Below, piece after piece: positions 43,343-52,835 of a DNA stretch of 64,000 bases (positions are counted from its first letter, which is position 1; every line of letters starts with the position of its first letter). Source of the stretch: Lachnospiraceae bacterium (GTDB lineage Bacteria; Bacillota; Clostridia; Lachnospirales; Lachnospiraceae); the NCBI GenBank assembly GCA_017434885.1, contig JAFSGE010000005.1, positions 186,001 through 250,000 on the forward strand, in the 5' to 3' direction. The notes beneath the pieces were generated by a model. That model had not been told where the DNA came from. It saw nothing but the letters and a program-made list of their open reading frames with translations, and did no database searches. The translations under genes were made by a program, and so were the position numbers.

Positions 43343-44164
43343 TTACTTTCTTTTAAACAGTAACGCTCTATATTGTATTATTTTTCCATCTAAATATTCA
43401 TCCGCTTCAATATTATCTGTTTCTTCCTGTATAAATGTAAATGAATCAGATAATGCTGATAATAAGTCTTCTTTAACAAATAAGTGTATTGGATATTCAG
43501 CATCATAAATATATTCTGGTACTTTTTGAATACATATACGATCCTCGTAATAAAGAGGCAAACGATCTATCAAAAGCCACTTTACCTGCGTTCTTTTTAT
43601 AATATCTAACACCTCTCTCCATACCGGAATATACTGAAGCGCACTACGAATCTGCACACAATCAGGATGGAGTTCTGCAATTTTCCTCTTCAAATCAGCA
43701 TCTGCATAGTCAATAAATATTATATTTTGATCATTTGAATATATTTCTTTCCCTCTCTGCACATAATTAGATTGTTCAACAATAACCCATTTATATTTTT
43801 TGAATATTTTATCAAAAATAGTTTTATGCTGCAAATAGCAACTCCCTAAACTCCCTCCCCAATCAACTACTGTAAACGCCTTCTCCGAATCGCAATCACT
43901 ATATGCAAGCAATAAACTTGATAATAATGAAAACTCATATCTTTCATTATAAAACAAATATGAGTCTCTCTCGTATTTCGCTTTACCTTCTAAAACTGCC
44001 TTTATAGCCTCTTCTACCTTGTCTATTATGATATCATCTGAATACCCTCTACATCTTTTACTTGCTTCTTCAAATGATTTATAATTTCCAGAAAAATATG
44101 ACGTATTATACTTAGTTAATCTTAATATTCCTCTATAAATCTTATTTATATAGTTCTGTAACAT
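43343..44164 (-). CDS. Putative methyltransferase, TIGR04325 family
   Basis: This 273-residue protein has the family landmarks: YFSGNYKSFEEASKRCRGY near the N-terminus and a Rossmann glycine loop VVDWGGSLGSCYLQHK, followed by KWVIVEQSNYVQRGKE. Proteins of this family sit in polysaccharide loci and are predicted to use S-adenosylmethionine, though their substrate is not established. GAAAGGGG precedes the ATG. It may cap or decorate the glycan. Confidence 0.87.
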   Translation of the reverse strand: MLQNYINKIYRGILRLTKYNTSYFSGNYKSFEEASKRCRGYSDDIIIDKVEEAIKAVLEGKAKYERDSYLFYNERYEFSLLSSLLLAYSDCDSEKAFTVVDWGGSLGSCYLQHKTIFDKIFKKYKWVIVEQSNYVQRGKEIYSNDQNIIFIDYADADLKRKIAELHPDCVQIRSALQYIPVWREVLDIIKRTQVKWLLIDRLPLYYEDRICIQKVPEYIYDAEYPIHLFVKEDLLSALSDSFTFIQEETDNIEADEYLDGKIIQYRALLFKRK

Positions 44165-44200
44165 GATAAATCCCCTTTCAAGTATAGAATTATTCTAATA

Positions 44201-45298
44201 TCAAGTCCTGCCGCCAAGCAGAAGCATATTTAAATATTTATTTTTTTTAATTATGCATGTACATACTAAGGAAACAACCAATACTATAATTGTTTCTATT
44301 ATCGTCATAATATAATTTATGGTTACTATGTTCTCCGTAACTCTGTTAAACACATAGGTGAAAATAAATCCCGAAATTATATATATACCTAATGTGTTTA
44401 CACCTATAAATTTTAATATTTTTTCAGATACTCTTACAAATTTATCTTTTAAACGCAAAAAAACGAGTAACACAAATGCGCTTCCAATAAAACCTATTGT
44501 ACATCTATATATATCTATAATTGTCTGTCTTAACACACCTTTACCCAAAACACAGTACCCGGTTGTATAAATGTATGCATCTCTATCATAAAAAAACAAT
44601 AGTATACCAAATACTACTCCTAAAGCCAACAGTGTATATGGATAATTACATATCTTATTAAGCTTTTTCACATAACCGTCTTTATTATAGAAATATCCGA
44701 CAACAAAATATGGATACATAAACTTGTATAAATTTAAATACATAATATCCGGCACAAAAAATGTCAACACAAAACCCAATAAATAAACTATTTTTGAATC
44801 TTTAAAGAACCTACTGACTATAGTAACTACTAATGAACACCAAAAAACAGCCCATAAAAACCATAAATTCGATAACGATGTTGAAACACAATTATTCAGG
44901 GCAGCAATACATTCAACATTAGAATTCCCAAGGGCATATATCATAACAATAATAAAAGGGAGTGCCATCCACATCAATATAGGGAGTAAAAGTGTCCTAA
45001 TACGATTTATCAGAATTTTGGTCCATGTTTTTCCTTTTACTGAATGGGCAAACAAATATCCGCTAACAAGCATAAATAAAGGCATATGAAAACTATATAT
45101 TATCTTAAAAATAATATTGTCCAAAAACAAATCACCTTTTAAATAATTACTTCCCGATCCATATTGTATGCAATGTCCAAAAATAACACATATAATAGCA
45201 AACGCTTTAACTACATCTAAATATGTACTTCGTTTATTGACGTTATTATTCTGTTCATCAAGTTTATCTGGTTTCGTTTTAACAGCTATATTTTGCAT
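44201..45298 (-). CDS. Acyltransferase-3 membrane protein (OatA/NolL-like)
   Basis: This 365-residue protein has a cytoplasmic N-terminus of about 25 residues, then TYLDVVKAFAIICVIFGHCIQYG with the family His, and SFHMPLFMLVSGYLFAHSVKGK, the motif of the better-studied O-acetyltransferases. About ten membrane segments. GAGGAG precedes the ATG. It lies downstream of the nonulosonic acid genes, so O-acetylation of that sugar is an attractive but untested idea. Confidence 0.87.
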   Translation of the reverse strand: MQNIAVKTKPDKLDEQNNNVNKRSTYLDVVKAFAIICVIFGHCIQYGSGSNYLKGDLFLDNIIFKIIYSFHMPLFMLVSGYLFAHSVKGKTWTKILINRIRTLLLPILMWMALPFIIVMIYALGNSNVECIAALNNCVSTSLSNLWFLWAVFWCSLVVTIVSRFFKDSKIVYLLGFVLTFFVPDIMYLNLYKFMYPYFVVGYFYNKDGYVKKLNKICNYPYTLLALGVVFGILLFFYDRDAYIYTTGYCVLGKGVLRQTIIDIYRCTIGFIGSAFVLLVFLRLKDKFVRVSEKILKFIGVNTLGIYIISGFIFTYVFNRVTENIVTINYIMTIIETIIVLVVSLVCTCIIKKNKYLNMLLLGGRT

Positions 45299-45327
45299 AA
45301 CGTTTTCTCCTCAAGTAGGTTTGCTAT

Positions 45328-46299
45328 CTATTCAACTTTATCTATTAATGCCAAAGTATATCGGTCTTCCCTGAACCCATATCTTGCTTTTTTACCATTA
45401 TGAATTTCCTCAAAAAATGCTTTGATTTCATCCAAATACGCATTTTCAACAATATATTCTGCATAGCCTGATTGTCTATTCACTTTTTCATAAAGCTGTA
45501 CCGTTTCTTCCCTACGGTCCTCAAAATTATATTTTCTAAGACCATTTGCACTTCCATCCCATGACAAGTACAAATCTTCTCCAAATATTTCTAAATTTCG
45601 AACTGCTTTTCGCGAAACGACATCTAACATAATAGTTCCTTGTGTACCGTTTTTATGCTCCACAGAAAGAACATAGCTATCAGAATAGTTGATATTCAAG
45701 CCGGTTTTTCTCCCTTTCCTTACATGAATATCCACAATCTCCCCAAACACTTGATGAATCCATGGAAACTCTATAGCCATAAGTTCCCTGCAACCATTGG
45801 TTCTATTATCACTGATAAAATAATCTGTATATTTTTCCCATGGATGCCAATCAGGTAAATATTGACCAACGTGGTAAGAATATGTCAATAATGAATGTGC
45901 GTGATTTACTGCATCTTCTATATATTGTATTTCTTTTCTATATAAAAAAGTGGAAGACAAAAAAAGTACTCTTTTCTTTTCTTCCGCTAAAGCCATATTC
46001 TCTTCATACTTATCCGACACTAAATTAATCTCTGTAAAAGTATGTAAACCATAATTCAAACAACCGGATATAATATTAGAATGAGAGAGTGGAGAGGTAC
46101 ACACAAATGCACAATCAACTCCTTCCACTACAGCTTCATCCAATGTATCATAAGTTTTTATTCCAAAGCTATCCGCCAATTCCTCTCTGCGGTCCTTTCT
46201 GGAATCCACACCGATTATCTCTATATCAGAATCCATTTGCCGCATGAGACGAATTCTTCTTTTTCCCATTGATCCTAAGCCAATAACAATAACTTTCAT
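45328..46299 (-). CDS. Gfo/Idh/MocA oxidoreductase next to the nonulosonic acid genes
   Basis: The 323-residue protein has the Rossmann VIVIGLGSMGKRRIRLM and FTEINL in place of the usual EKP motif, so the lysine that normally acts in catalysis is missing. The later sequence includes YHVGQYLPDWHPWEKYTDYF and RELMAIEFPWIHQVFGE. The YLPxWHP segment recurs as YLPEWRPGTDY in the second Gfo/Idh (49858), showing they are one subfamily, one that accompanies sialic-acid-like clusters. The reaction is not known to me. Confidence 0.8.
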   Translation of the reverse strand: MKVIVIGLGSMGKRRIRLMRQMDSDIEIIGVDSRKDRREELADSFGIKTYDTLDEAVVEGVDCAFVCTSPLSHSNIISGCLNYGLHTFTEINLVSDKYEENMALAEEKKRVLFLSSTFLYRKEIQYIEDAVNHAHSLLTYSYHVGQYLPDWHPWEKYTDYFISDNRTNGCRELMAIEFPWIHQVFGEIVDIHVRKGRKTGLNINYSDSYVLSVEHKNGTQGTIMLDVVSRKAVRNLEIFGEDLYLSWDGSANGLRKYNFEDRREETVQLYEKVNRQSGYAEYIVENAYLDEIKAFFEEIHNGKKARYGFREDRYTLALIDKVE

Positions 46300-46311
46300 C
46301 GCATTATCCTT

Positions 46312-47472
46312 TTAATAACAATCATAAAATTTCTTTTTCAATTCAATCTTATCAGTAAGTATCATATTTTTTATTGCTGCAACCACTTTTTCACTTGTAT
46401 TTCCATCTCCATAGGGATTGGTTACCATCCTGCAGACCATTCGAAAATCGTCACTGCCAGCTTTCCTTATAGCTGCGCAAATATCTTCTTTTTCAGGCAA
46501 ACAATCAATAACACTATCCGCCCGCAGTCTCCCCTTTTGTCTATCTCCTATATTTATCGTAGGAATTCTAAATGACGGCACCTCTACAAGTCCACTGGAC
46601 GAATTCCCAATAACCATATGTGCATAACGCAATGCACTTAGGTAACGAATCATTCCAAGAGAATCAAACGCAACTGCATAATCGCGTACAGATACGTACT
46701 CATCAATCATTTGATTAATTATCCTTCCGCTACAATCTGCATTTGCTTTCGTAAAAATATAATTCATATCACTATTAGCATCAAATGCTTCTAACATCTG
46801 CTCAAACTGTTCTTTTGCACTGTTGTTTTCCAATGTCACCGGATGAAATGTAACTACTGCATAGGGCTTATCTAATGGCATCCCTATACTCTTCTCCAAT
46901 TCTTCTTTACTCATAGGTGTTTGCTTCAACACATTTTCAACTCCAATACTGCCCACCGCAAACACTCTGTCCGGATGCTCTCCCAACTGAATAACGCGTT
47001 TCCTATACTCTTCTGTACTTGTCAGGTGCAAATAGCTCATTTTTGTAATAGCATGGCGGATTGCCTCATCTACCGCACCTTCCGTTGTTTCACCACCATA
47101 TAAATGAATAATCGGAATTCCAAAGTTCATGGCTGCACAACACACTGCCAAGGTTTCATACCGGTCTCCTAACACCAATAATGCATCCGGCTTACTTTCC
47201 GCAAAATAATCGGCAAACCCCATCATAGCCATTCCCATGCTCTTTGTAATTCCGGAAGGTGTGTCTGAACTTAATAACATTTCAATTTTTCTATCAATTA
47301 CCACACCATCATTTTCAATCTCACGATATGTCAATCCAAATTCAGGCGAAAGATGCGCTCCTGTTACCACAACTTTTATCCTTAGCTTATCAACCTTCAT
47401 TAATGCATGAATTATTGGTGATAGTAAACCATATTCTGCTCTTGTTGCAGTTAATATCGTTATCGTTTTCAT
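46312..47472 (-). CDS. neuC: UDP-GlcNAc 2-epimerase, hydrolysing (NeuC/LegG)
   Basis: The 386-residue GT-B-fold epimerase has TATRAEYGLLSPIIHAL, LLVLGDRYETLAVCCAAM, IIHLYGGETTEGAVDEAIRHAITKMSYLHL and GNSSSGLVEVPSF, which distinguish hydrolysing NeuC-type enzymes from plain WecB. It releases the 2-epimer sugar for condensation by NeuB. The start overlaps the neuB stop by 4 bp. Whether the substrate is UDP-GlcNAc (sialic acid) or UDP-diNAc-bacillosamine (legionaminic acid) cannot be settled; no dehydratase/LegB is visible. Confidence 0.93.
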   Translation of the reverse strand: MKTITILTATRAEYGLLSPIIHALMKVDKLRIKVVVTGAHLSPEFGLTYREIENDGVVIDRKIEMLLSSDTPSGITKSMGMAMMGFADYFAESKPDALLVLGDRYETLAVCCAAMNFGIPIIHLYGGETTEGAVDEAIRHAITKMSYLHLTSTEEYRKRVIQLGEHPDRVFAVGSIGVENVLKQTPMSKEELEKSIGMPLDKPYAVVTFHPVTLENNSAKEQFEQMLEAFDANSDMNYIFTKANADCSGRIINQMIDEYVSVRDYAVAFDSLGMIRYLSALRYAHMVIGNSSSGLVEVPSFRIPTINIGDRQKGRLRADSVIDCLPEKEDICAAIRKAGSDDFRMVCRMVTNPYGDGNTSEKVVAAIKNMILTDKIELKKKFYDCY

Positions 47473-48509
47473 TTCTGACTTATACTTTCTCCTTCCATTT
47501 CAAGTAACTCATCTTCTTGAAAATCTCTTATGGCAGCTTTGCCTAACACATTTGTCCATTGCATAGGTGATATTCCGTTACCGGGTCTTTTTGTGGTAAT
47601 ATTTTCTTCTGTTAATATTTCTCCCTTTACTATTGTTCTTTTGGCAACAATACTTTTCCTTGCAATAGATAGATTCGCCTGTTCCGAGGAAGAAACTTCT
47701 TTTTCCCCACTTCCTATGGCTTTTTCAATATTTCTAATGGCCGCTACCATACTACATAGCTCCTGCGGTTCTAAACTCGCTTTATGATCCGGCCCTTCCA
47801 TCATTCTGTCTAAAGTAAAATGCTTCTCAATAATTTGCGCCCCCATTGCTACAGCCGCAATCGGCACTTCTATTCCCTGTGTATGATCTGAATACCCTAC
47901 CTTCACACCAAACCGTTCTCTTAATGTTTGCATTGCCAAAAGATTAACATCCTCATACGGCGTTGGATATTGCGTATTACAGTGAAGTAATGAAACATCA
48001 TGCGTACCATGCTCATGTAAAACTTGCAAGCATTCTTCAATTTCTTGTAAATTGCTCATACCGGTAGATAAGATAACCGGTTTGTGTGTTTTTGCTATGG
48101 CACATAAATAAGGATAATTGGTGATTTCCCCTGACGGTATTTTCCAAAAGTCACATCCCAGCTCGTCAAGAAAATTGATGCTTTCCAAGTCAAATGGTGT
48201 CGATAAAAATCTAATCCCGCTTTTCTCGCAATACTTTTTCAGCACTTTAAAATCCTCAAATGAAAGCATGAGTTTTCGAACCATATCAAGTTGACTTTCT
48301 TTTGCATCTGTAGTCTGCTTTTGATATTCTGCTTTTTCAGCAAATTTTGAAATCATATTTTCAGCTTTTGCTGTCTGAAATTTAATGATATCTGCCCCGG
48401 CCTTTTTTGCCTCATCCACCATTTTGTATGCCAGTTGTAAGCTTCCATTGTGATTTACACCTGCTTCTGCTATAATCAAAGTCTTTCTATTCATCATATC
48501 TTTTTCCAT
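47469..48509 (-). CDS. neuB: Nonulosonic acid synthase (NeuB/LegI)
   Basis: This 346-residue enzyme has the TIM-barrel NeuB domain (IAEAGVNHNGSLQLAYKMV; KFQTAKAENM; WKIPSGEITNYPYL; LHCNTQYPTP; IIEKHFTLDRMMEGPDHKAS) and a C-terminal SAF antifreeze-like domain (about 285-346). It condenses the epimerised sugar with phosphoenolpyruvate. The ATG lies 15 bp inside the upstream neuD gene, with AAGGTGA about 11 bp upstream. Confidence 0.94.
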   Translation of the reverse strand: MEKDMMNRKTLIIAEAGVNHNGSLQLAYKMVDEAKKAGADIIKFQTAKAENMISKFAEKAEYQKQTTDAKESQLDMVRKLMLSFEDFKVLKKYCEKSGIRFLSTPFDLESINFLDELGCDFWKIPSGEITNYPYLCAIAKTHKPVILSTGMSNLQEIEECLQVLHEHGTHDVSLLHCNTQYPTPYEDVNLLAMQTLRERFGVKVGYSDHTQGIEVPIAAVAMGAQIIEKHFTLDRMMEGPDHKASLEPQELCSMVAAIRNIEKAIGSGEKEVSSSEQANLSIARKSIVAKRTIVKGEILTEENITTKRPGNGISPMQWTNVLGKAAIRDFQEDELLEMEGESISQK

Positions 48510-49129
48510 AAAAATTTTGTCACCTTATTAATCATAACAACTCCACTGTCAACCGATTTTGTAACAATGGCTCCGGCTCCTATAACAGAGTTAGCACCAA
48601 TTTGAATGTTTGGAATAATTGTTGCATTAGCCCCCACCAGGCATTCACTCCCTACGGCAACACCGCCACAAAGAGTGGCACCTACTGCAATGTGTGCACT
48701 ATTTCCTATCTTACAATCATGCTCTACTACTGATGAGGTATTAATGATACAATTTTCTCCTATCGTAACATCCGCATTGACTACTACATTTCTTCCTACA
48801 TATGTGCCGTCTCCGATTTGCACATCAGTCGCCAAAACCGCAGTGTTATCCACTATCACCGGCATCTGAAATCCTGCATTTATAGCCATCTTATACAATC
48901 TGCTCCTAATTGCAATATCCCCTATCGTAATGACGGCATTTCTGACTCCCGATTCATGAATTTTCTCCAGATCCTTATCTAATCCAATAATTCCATAACC
49001 ACGATAGCAGAATTTCTTATTATACTCCCTATCTACCAAACCCACAATCTCGTATTGATTTTGTCTTTCTAAGGTATCAATAACCGTCTTTGCATGTCCT
49101 CCGGCACCAATTAGAATAATCTGTTCCAA
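48494..49129 (-). CDS. neuD: NeuD-type acetyltransferase (PglD-like)
   Basis: The start is TTG 49129, giving MEQIILIGAGGHAK, the usual family beginning; AAGGAG lies 7 bp upstream, whereas the longer frame to 49165 begins inside neuA. The 211-residue protein has an N-terminal Rossmann-like domain (to about 80) and a left-handed beta-helix (TYVGRNVVVNADVTIG to AGAIVTKSVDSG) with the catalytic His in SSVVEHDCKIGNSAHI. It N- or O-acetylates the amino sugar precursor or nonulosonic acid. Confidence 0.9.
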   Translation of the reverse strand: MEQIILIGAGGHAKTVIDTLERQNQYEIVGLVDREYNKKFCYRGYGIIGLDKDLEKIHESGVRNAVITIGDIAIRSRLYKMAINAGFQMPVIVDNTAVLATDVQIGDGTYVGRNVVVNADVTIGENCIINTSSVVEHDCKIGNSAHIAVGATLCGGVAVGSECLVGANATIIPNIQIGANSVIGAGAIVTKSVDSGVVMINKVTKFLWKKI

Positions 49130-49148
49130 ACCGCTCTCCTTACTCTTT

Positions 49149-49907
49149 TCACACACTTTTTTCAAGCTGTTTTCTTACCACTCCAAATTCTTCCTTATTA
49201 CAATATAACCATCCGGCAATCACTTCCATCAGTTCAAAATCCTGCTCATGGTCCAAATCCAAAATACCGGTATCATACATGATAATCACCTCACACCATG
49301 CATCATTCATACTGTTTTTCTGCCTTAACCATTTGGGTGAATATGCATATAAGGATGCATTCATGTCATAAATATCAGGAGCCTGTTGCCTTGCCACATA
49401 ATTGGATGGAATCACTTTTCCAAATCCCACTTCCTTTTTCATAACCATATTAAAATAAGGATTACGTCTGGCAGGAACTACAGAATAAACTATTTCACAT
49501 TTTGTCTCTTCAAATCGCTCAACCAAATTTTCAATGTCTTGTAATGTTCTGAGCGGAGATGTAATATCCGCATCTACAATAACATCATATATCGTCTTTG
49601 TTTGCTCACACATCCTAACGTAAGTATCTCGTATTACATCCGGTTTCGCTACAGCATCCCCTGTCTGCTCAGGTGCTCTGTTCAAGCAAATCACATTTAT
49701 TTCTTTATATTGACTTATCTGCCTTACCAATTCATCGCTATCTGTATTGCAGGCAACATCAACTTGGTGCTCCGGATGCGCTGTAATGTACAATTCAATT
49801 GCAGAGAGTGTATAATATACTAGCGGATAATCTAAAAACAAACGCACATTCTTTCCTTTAATTCCCTTTGAACCAGCCCTTCCGCATATCGTAAACAGTA
49901 TTTTCAT
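49149..49907 (-). CDS. neuA: CMP-nonulosonic acid synthetase (NeuA/LegF-like)
   Basis: This 252-residue cytidylyltransferase has TICGRAGSKGIKGKNVRLF (the nucleotide loop, with Gly-Arg in place of Ala-Arg), ACNTDSDELV, and DVIVDADITSPLRTLQDIENLV. It activates the NeuB product with CTP. Its 5' end overlaps the Gfo/Idh gene by 50 bp, so translation is coupled. No sialyltransferase of a known family is recognisable in the window. Confidence 0.92.
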   Translation of the reverse strand: MKILFTICGRAGSKGIKGKNVRLFLDYPLVYYTLSAIELYITAHPEHQVDVACNTDSDELVRQISQYKEINVICLNRAPEQTGDAVAKPDVIRDTYVRMCEQTKTIYDVIVDADITSPLRTLQDIENLVERFEETKCEIVYSVVPARRNPYFNMVMKKEVGFGKVIPSNYVARQQAPDIYDMNASLYAYSPKWLRQKNSMNDAWCEVIIMYDTGILDLDHEQDFELMEVIAGWLYCNKEEFGVVRKQLEKSV

Positions 49908-50853
49908 TAAGTATCCCCTCCGTTAATTCCAGTGTCCGTATTGCCCTAAAAATATCATTGTCACTTTCTCTTTTATTCATAAAGATATCCAGCGCATATG
50001 ACAATTCTGCCTTTTGAGCGTCGTCTCTGTCCAATGAAAAATTAATTTGCTCACCTGATTTTAAATACCGAATAGTACCATGGTTAATATCCGCAATGAG
50101 CGTATCTTCTTTTGTAAAAATCTCCAGTTCTCGTCTAGCCACTCTTCCAAAATAATCTAAATGTAATTCTATCATCATATTGGGATATTCTGCAACGTAT
50201 ACAGCTAAGTCTTCCGAAATAATCTCTAAATCAGACTTCTTTCCGGACAAACAGTGTATCTTTATTGGATATCCAAATAAGTATTGCAGATAGTCCCATT
50301 CATGTATCAAATCAATTTTGACACCGCCCCCCATCTTTGTATCGGCACTATAACTAAGTCTATAATCTGTCCCGGGTCTCCACTCAGGAAGGTAACTGGA
50401 ACAAATACTCCTAATCGCATAAATATCTCTTACATTTACATATTTTTTAATATACTGAATGACCTGGTTATACCGTAATGGACATGCCACATAAACTCTT
50501 TTTTGGGAAAAAGTATCAAAAAGGGCAGATGCGTACCATTTCCTAAGTGTAACTAAATCAAAAATAGGTTTCTCAATAAAGAAGCTATCCGTGTAATCCT
50601 TATAATGCAATAATGCCTCTAAATGCATATTGGTAGGATTTGTAATAAAAACTATATCGTATTTTGTTGGTAGCACATCTTCATCCGTATAGATATTCTC
50701 AATCCATTGGACAATGCTCTGTGGAAGGGGGAGCGACGTCACTCGCCGGACACAATCTATCCTGACAGATATCCCTTTTTCTCTACAAACGGTCTTCAAA
50801 TTTATTATATGACGTTTTGCAATAGAACCTACCCCAACAAATAAAACCCTCAT
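49858..50853 (-). CDS. Gfo/Idh/MocA oxidoreductase overlapping neuA
   Basis: The start is ATG 50853 (MRVLFVGVGSIAKRH) with CGGAG 9 bp upstream. The 331-residue protein has the Rossmann GVGSIAKRHIINL, the EKP motif (DSFFIEKPIFDL) and the shared SSYLPEWRPGTDYRLSYS segment. GGGVKIDLIHEWDYLQYLFG is the substrate-site helix. This close relative of 45328 keeps the catalytic Lys that the other lost. Adjacent position to neuA implies a step in nonulosonic acid synthesis or a late keto/hydroxyl change, not yet defined. Confidence 0.83.
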   Translation of the reverse strand: MRVLFVGVGSIAKRHIINLKTVCREKGISVRIDCVRRVTSLPLPQSIVQWIENIYTDEDVLPTKYDIVFITNPTNMHLEALLHYKDYTDSFFIEKPIFDLVTLRKWYASALFDTFSQKRVYVACPLRYNQVIQYIKKYVNVRDIYAIRSICSSYLPEWRPGTDYRLSYSADTKMGGGVKIDLIHEWDYLQYLFGYPIKIHCLSGKKSDLEIISEDLAVYVAEYPNMMIELHLDYFGRVARRELEIFTKEDTLIADINHGTIRYLKSGEQINFSLDRDDAQKAELSYALDIFMNKRESDNDIFRAIRTLELTEGILNENTVYDMRKGWFKGN

Positions 50854-50875
50854 AACAGCATTCTCCGATTTCGTG

Positions 50876-52795
50876 TTACTTTTCATAAATTCGTATTTTT
50901 TCACCTATCACCTTTTTTTCAGCATAGGGAACCCCATTTATATCCAATATATCTTTTGAATTTTCTAAATCAATCACAATAATTGTATCCGGACAAAAAT
51001 CCGTATTTTCATATTTCTTCGTGTAATTAGCAACATTTACATGCTCAATATGCAAATCTTCATCCAATAGCTGTAGCAACGGATACTCATAAGTATCTCC
51101 TCCCAAACAAAGGCCTACACTTTTATTGGAGTTCGCATTAACATAATTTGCAGCTGCTTTGTAGTCTTCCATAATCCACGTGTTATTGCGAAAATACCCC
51201 TCCGGTCTGTCACTTGCCAGCGCGATTTTTCCATGGCAGCAAATCAAACCATAAAGTTCCACTATGCAGACGAAGTACACAATCGAAAGGAAGCTCTGTC
51301 CTTTATCCCATTTGTCATTCTTTTTCTCCGAAAAAAATAACTCCACCTGTATTGATATAGCAGGACACAATATAGCAAAATAAGATATCATATATCTGCT
51401 CACAAATGGTTCCCAGCGAAGAACAGCACAAAAGATTATAAATGAAATGACAGTAACAACAAAAAATTGATTCCGCATTTCTCCCAATTGGCGCTTTGCC
51501 GCAGACCACTTTCTATTTCGTATAACAAAAAATATTACACAAATAATCATTAGCGTAACAACAATGGGATTCACGGCTGTATCATGCCCATAAGTCTGTG
51601 GTCCATGCATATAGAACTCTTTTCCATCCTCAGATATGGCAGGATTATTGATATCTACACCTACAAACTGTGCTACCCATTCGACAAGCTTCCACAGCAT
51701 TTCAGTACCGCCATAAATCCAGACAGATGGCAAATTGAAAGTAAAATTCTTCAGACCATTTAATAATACATTTTTGTAATATAAAGATCCAATCAACTGA
51801 CGTTGCCCTACTCCCGGTGAGGATATCGCTCCAAAGGTACTTATATTACGTAATAATTCCGGTAATAGCAACATGAATATCAATCCGCCTGATACAAGCA
51901 GATAACACATTAGAATCAGCCAATTGTCTCTTCTTTTTATGACAATAAGAAATAGCCAGAACGCAAACAATACCATACTGATACACACAGATGGCTTAGT
52001 CAGATATCCAAAAGCTATACACACACTTAACGCAAATACACGGCTCATGCATGCTTTGTTTCTGATAATTTTATTCTCCAAATTCAGAAATTCTAACAAA
52101 AGATACACAAAGCACAGCATCCATAATGCTGAAAAATTATCTACTTGTGTCGTTAATGCTTCCGCAAAAGCAATAGGCGTTGTATAATATAACACCGCAG
52201 CAAAAACACAATATCTCTTTGCACATGACAGTTTTTTTGCAATCATATATATCAAAATACCATTTGTCAAAAACGACACCGCTTGCAATAAATTAACCAA
52301 AATATCACTTCCGCCACACATTACATACACGTGAAGATTGACAAATGCGCCTAAAACGGGACTGGCAACCTGTCTGTCAATTGAAGTGGCGTAATGAGCA
52401 ACCGAACCATTTTGTTTCCAATGATATAGGCGCGAAAGATGATATGTCATGGAATCCCAATTGTAAGGAACTGTTCTAATTGCCAAGAAAAGAAGCCCTA
52501 TTGCAAATACAACCAATAGAATAACTTCTTTTTTATGGAACACTTTCAAGCCTGCAGAAATAACACTTTTTGCAGAAAGCCTATTTGGAAATTTCCTAAA
52601 TATCAAAATCAGCAAAGCTATATCCAAAAACAGCCAGCAACACCATAAGTTTCGAGTTGTAATTGCACAAAAACAGGACAAAATCTCTGTCATGCCATAA
52701 CAAATCAGCGTCCACCAAATAACGGCATAAATATATCGTTCTACAATTTCTTTCTTCGCTAACAGCGTATATAATAATACAAATGCTATTAACAT
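50876..52795 (-). CDS. Large membrane protein, GT-C (GT39/ArnT-like) glycosyltransferase
   Basis: The 639-residue protein has about thirteen membrane segments. The first outer loop, IRTVPYNWDSMTYHLSRLYHWKQNGSV, carries the Asp-x-x-x-Tyr-His pattern of PMT/ArnT-related enzymes. A C-terminal outer domain starts near 520. AAGGAG precedes the ATG. It lies between the CDP-sugar and nonulosonic genes. It is the clearest GT-C member of the window, but its substrate is unknown. Confidence 0.75.
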   Translation of the reverse strand: MLIAFVLLYTLLAKKEIVERYIYAVIWWTLICYGMTEILSCFCAITTRNLWCCWLFLDIALLILIFRKFPNRLSAKSVISAGLKVFHKKEVILLVVFAIGLLFLAIRTVPYNWDSMTYHLSRLYHWKQNGSVAHYATSIDRQVASPVLGAFVNLHVYVMCGGSDILVNLLQAVSFLTNGILIYMIAKKLSCAKRYCVFAAVLYYTTPIAFAEALTTQVDNFSALWMLCFVYLLLEFLNLENKIIRNKACMSRVFALSVCIAFGYLTKPSVCISMVLFAFWLFLIVIKRRDNWLILMCYLLVSGGLIFMLLLPELLRNISTFGAISSPGVGQRQLIGSLYYKNVLLNGLKNFTFNLPSVWIYGGTEMLWKLVEWVAQFVGVDINNPAISEDGKEFYMHGPQTYGHDTAVNPIVVTLMIICVIFFVIRNRKWSAAKRQLGEMRNQFFVVTVISFIIFCAVLRWEPFVSRYMISYFAILCPAISIQVELFFSEKKNDKWDKGQSFLSIVYFVCIVELYGLICCHGKIALASDRPEGYFRNNTWIMEDYKAAANYVNANSNKSVGLCLGGDTYEYPLLQLLDEDLHIEHVNVANYTKKYENTDFCPDTIIVIDLENSKDILDINGVPYAEKKVIGEKIRIYEK

Positions 52796-52835
52796 AAATT
52801 ACTCCTTGTCAATAAGGTTTTTCCTTACGTTTATA

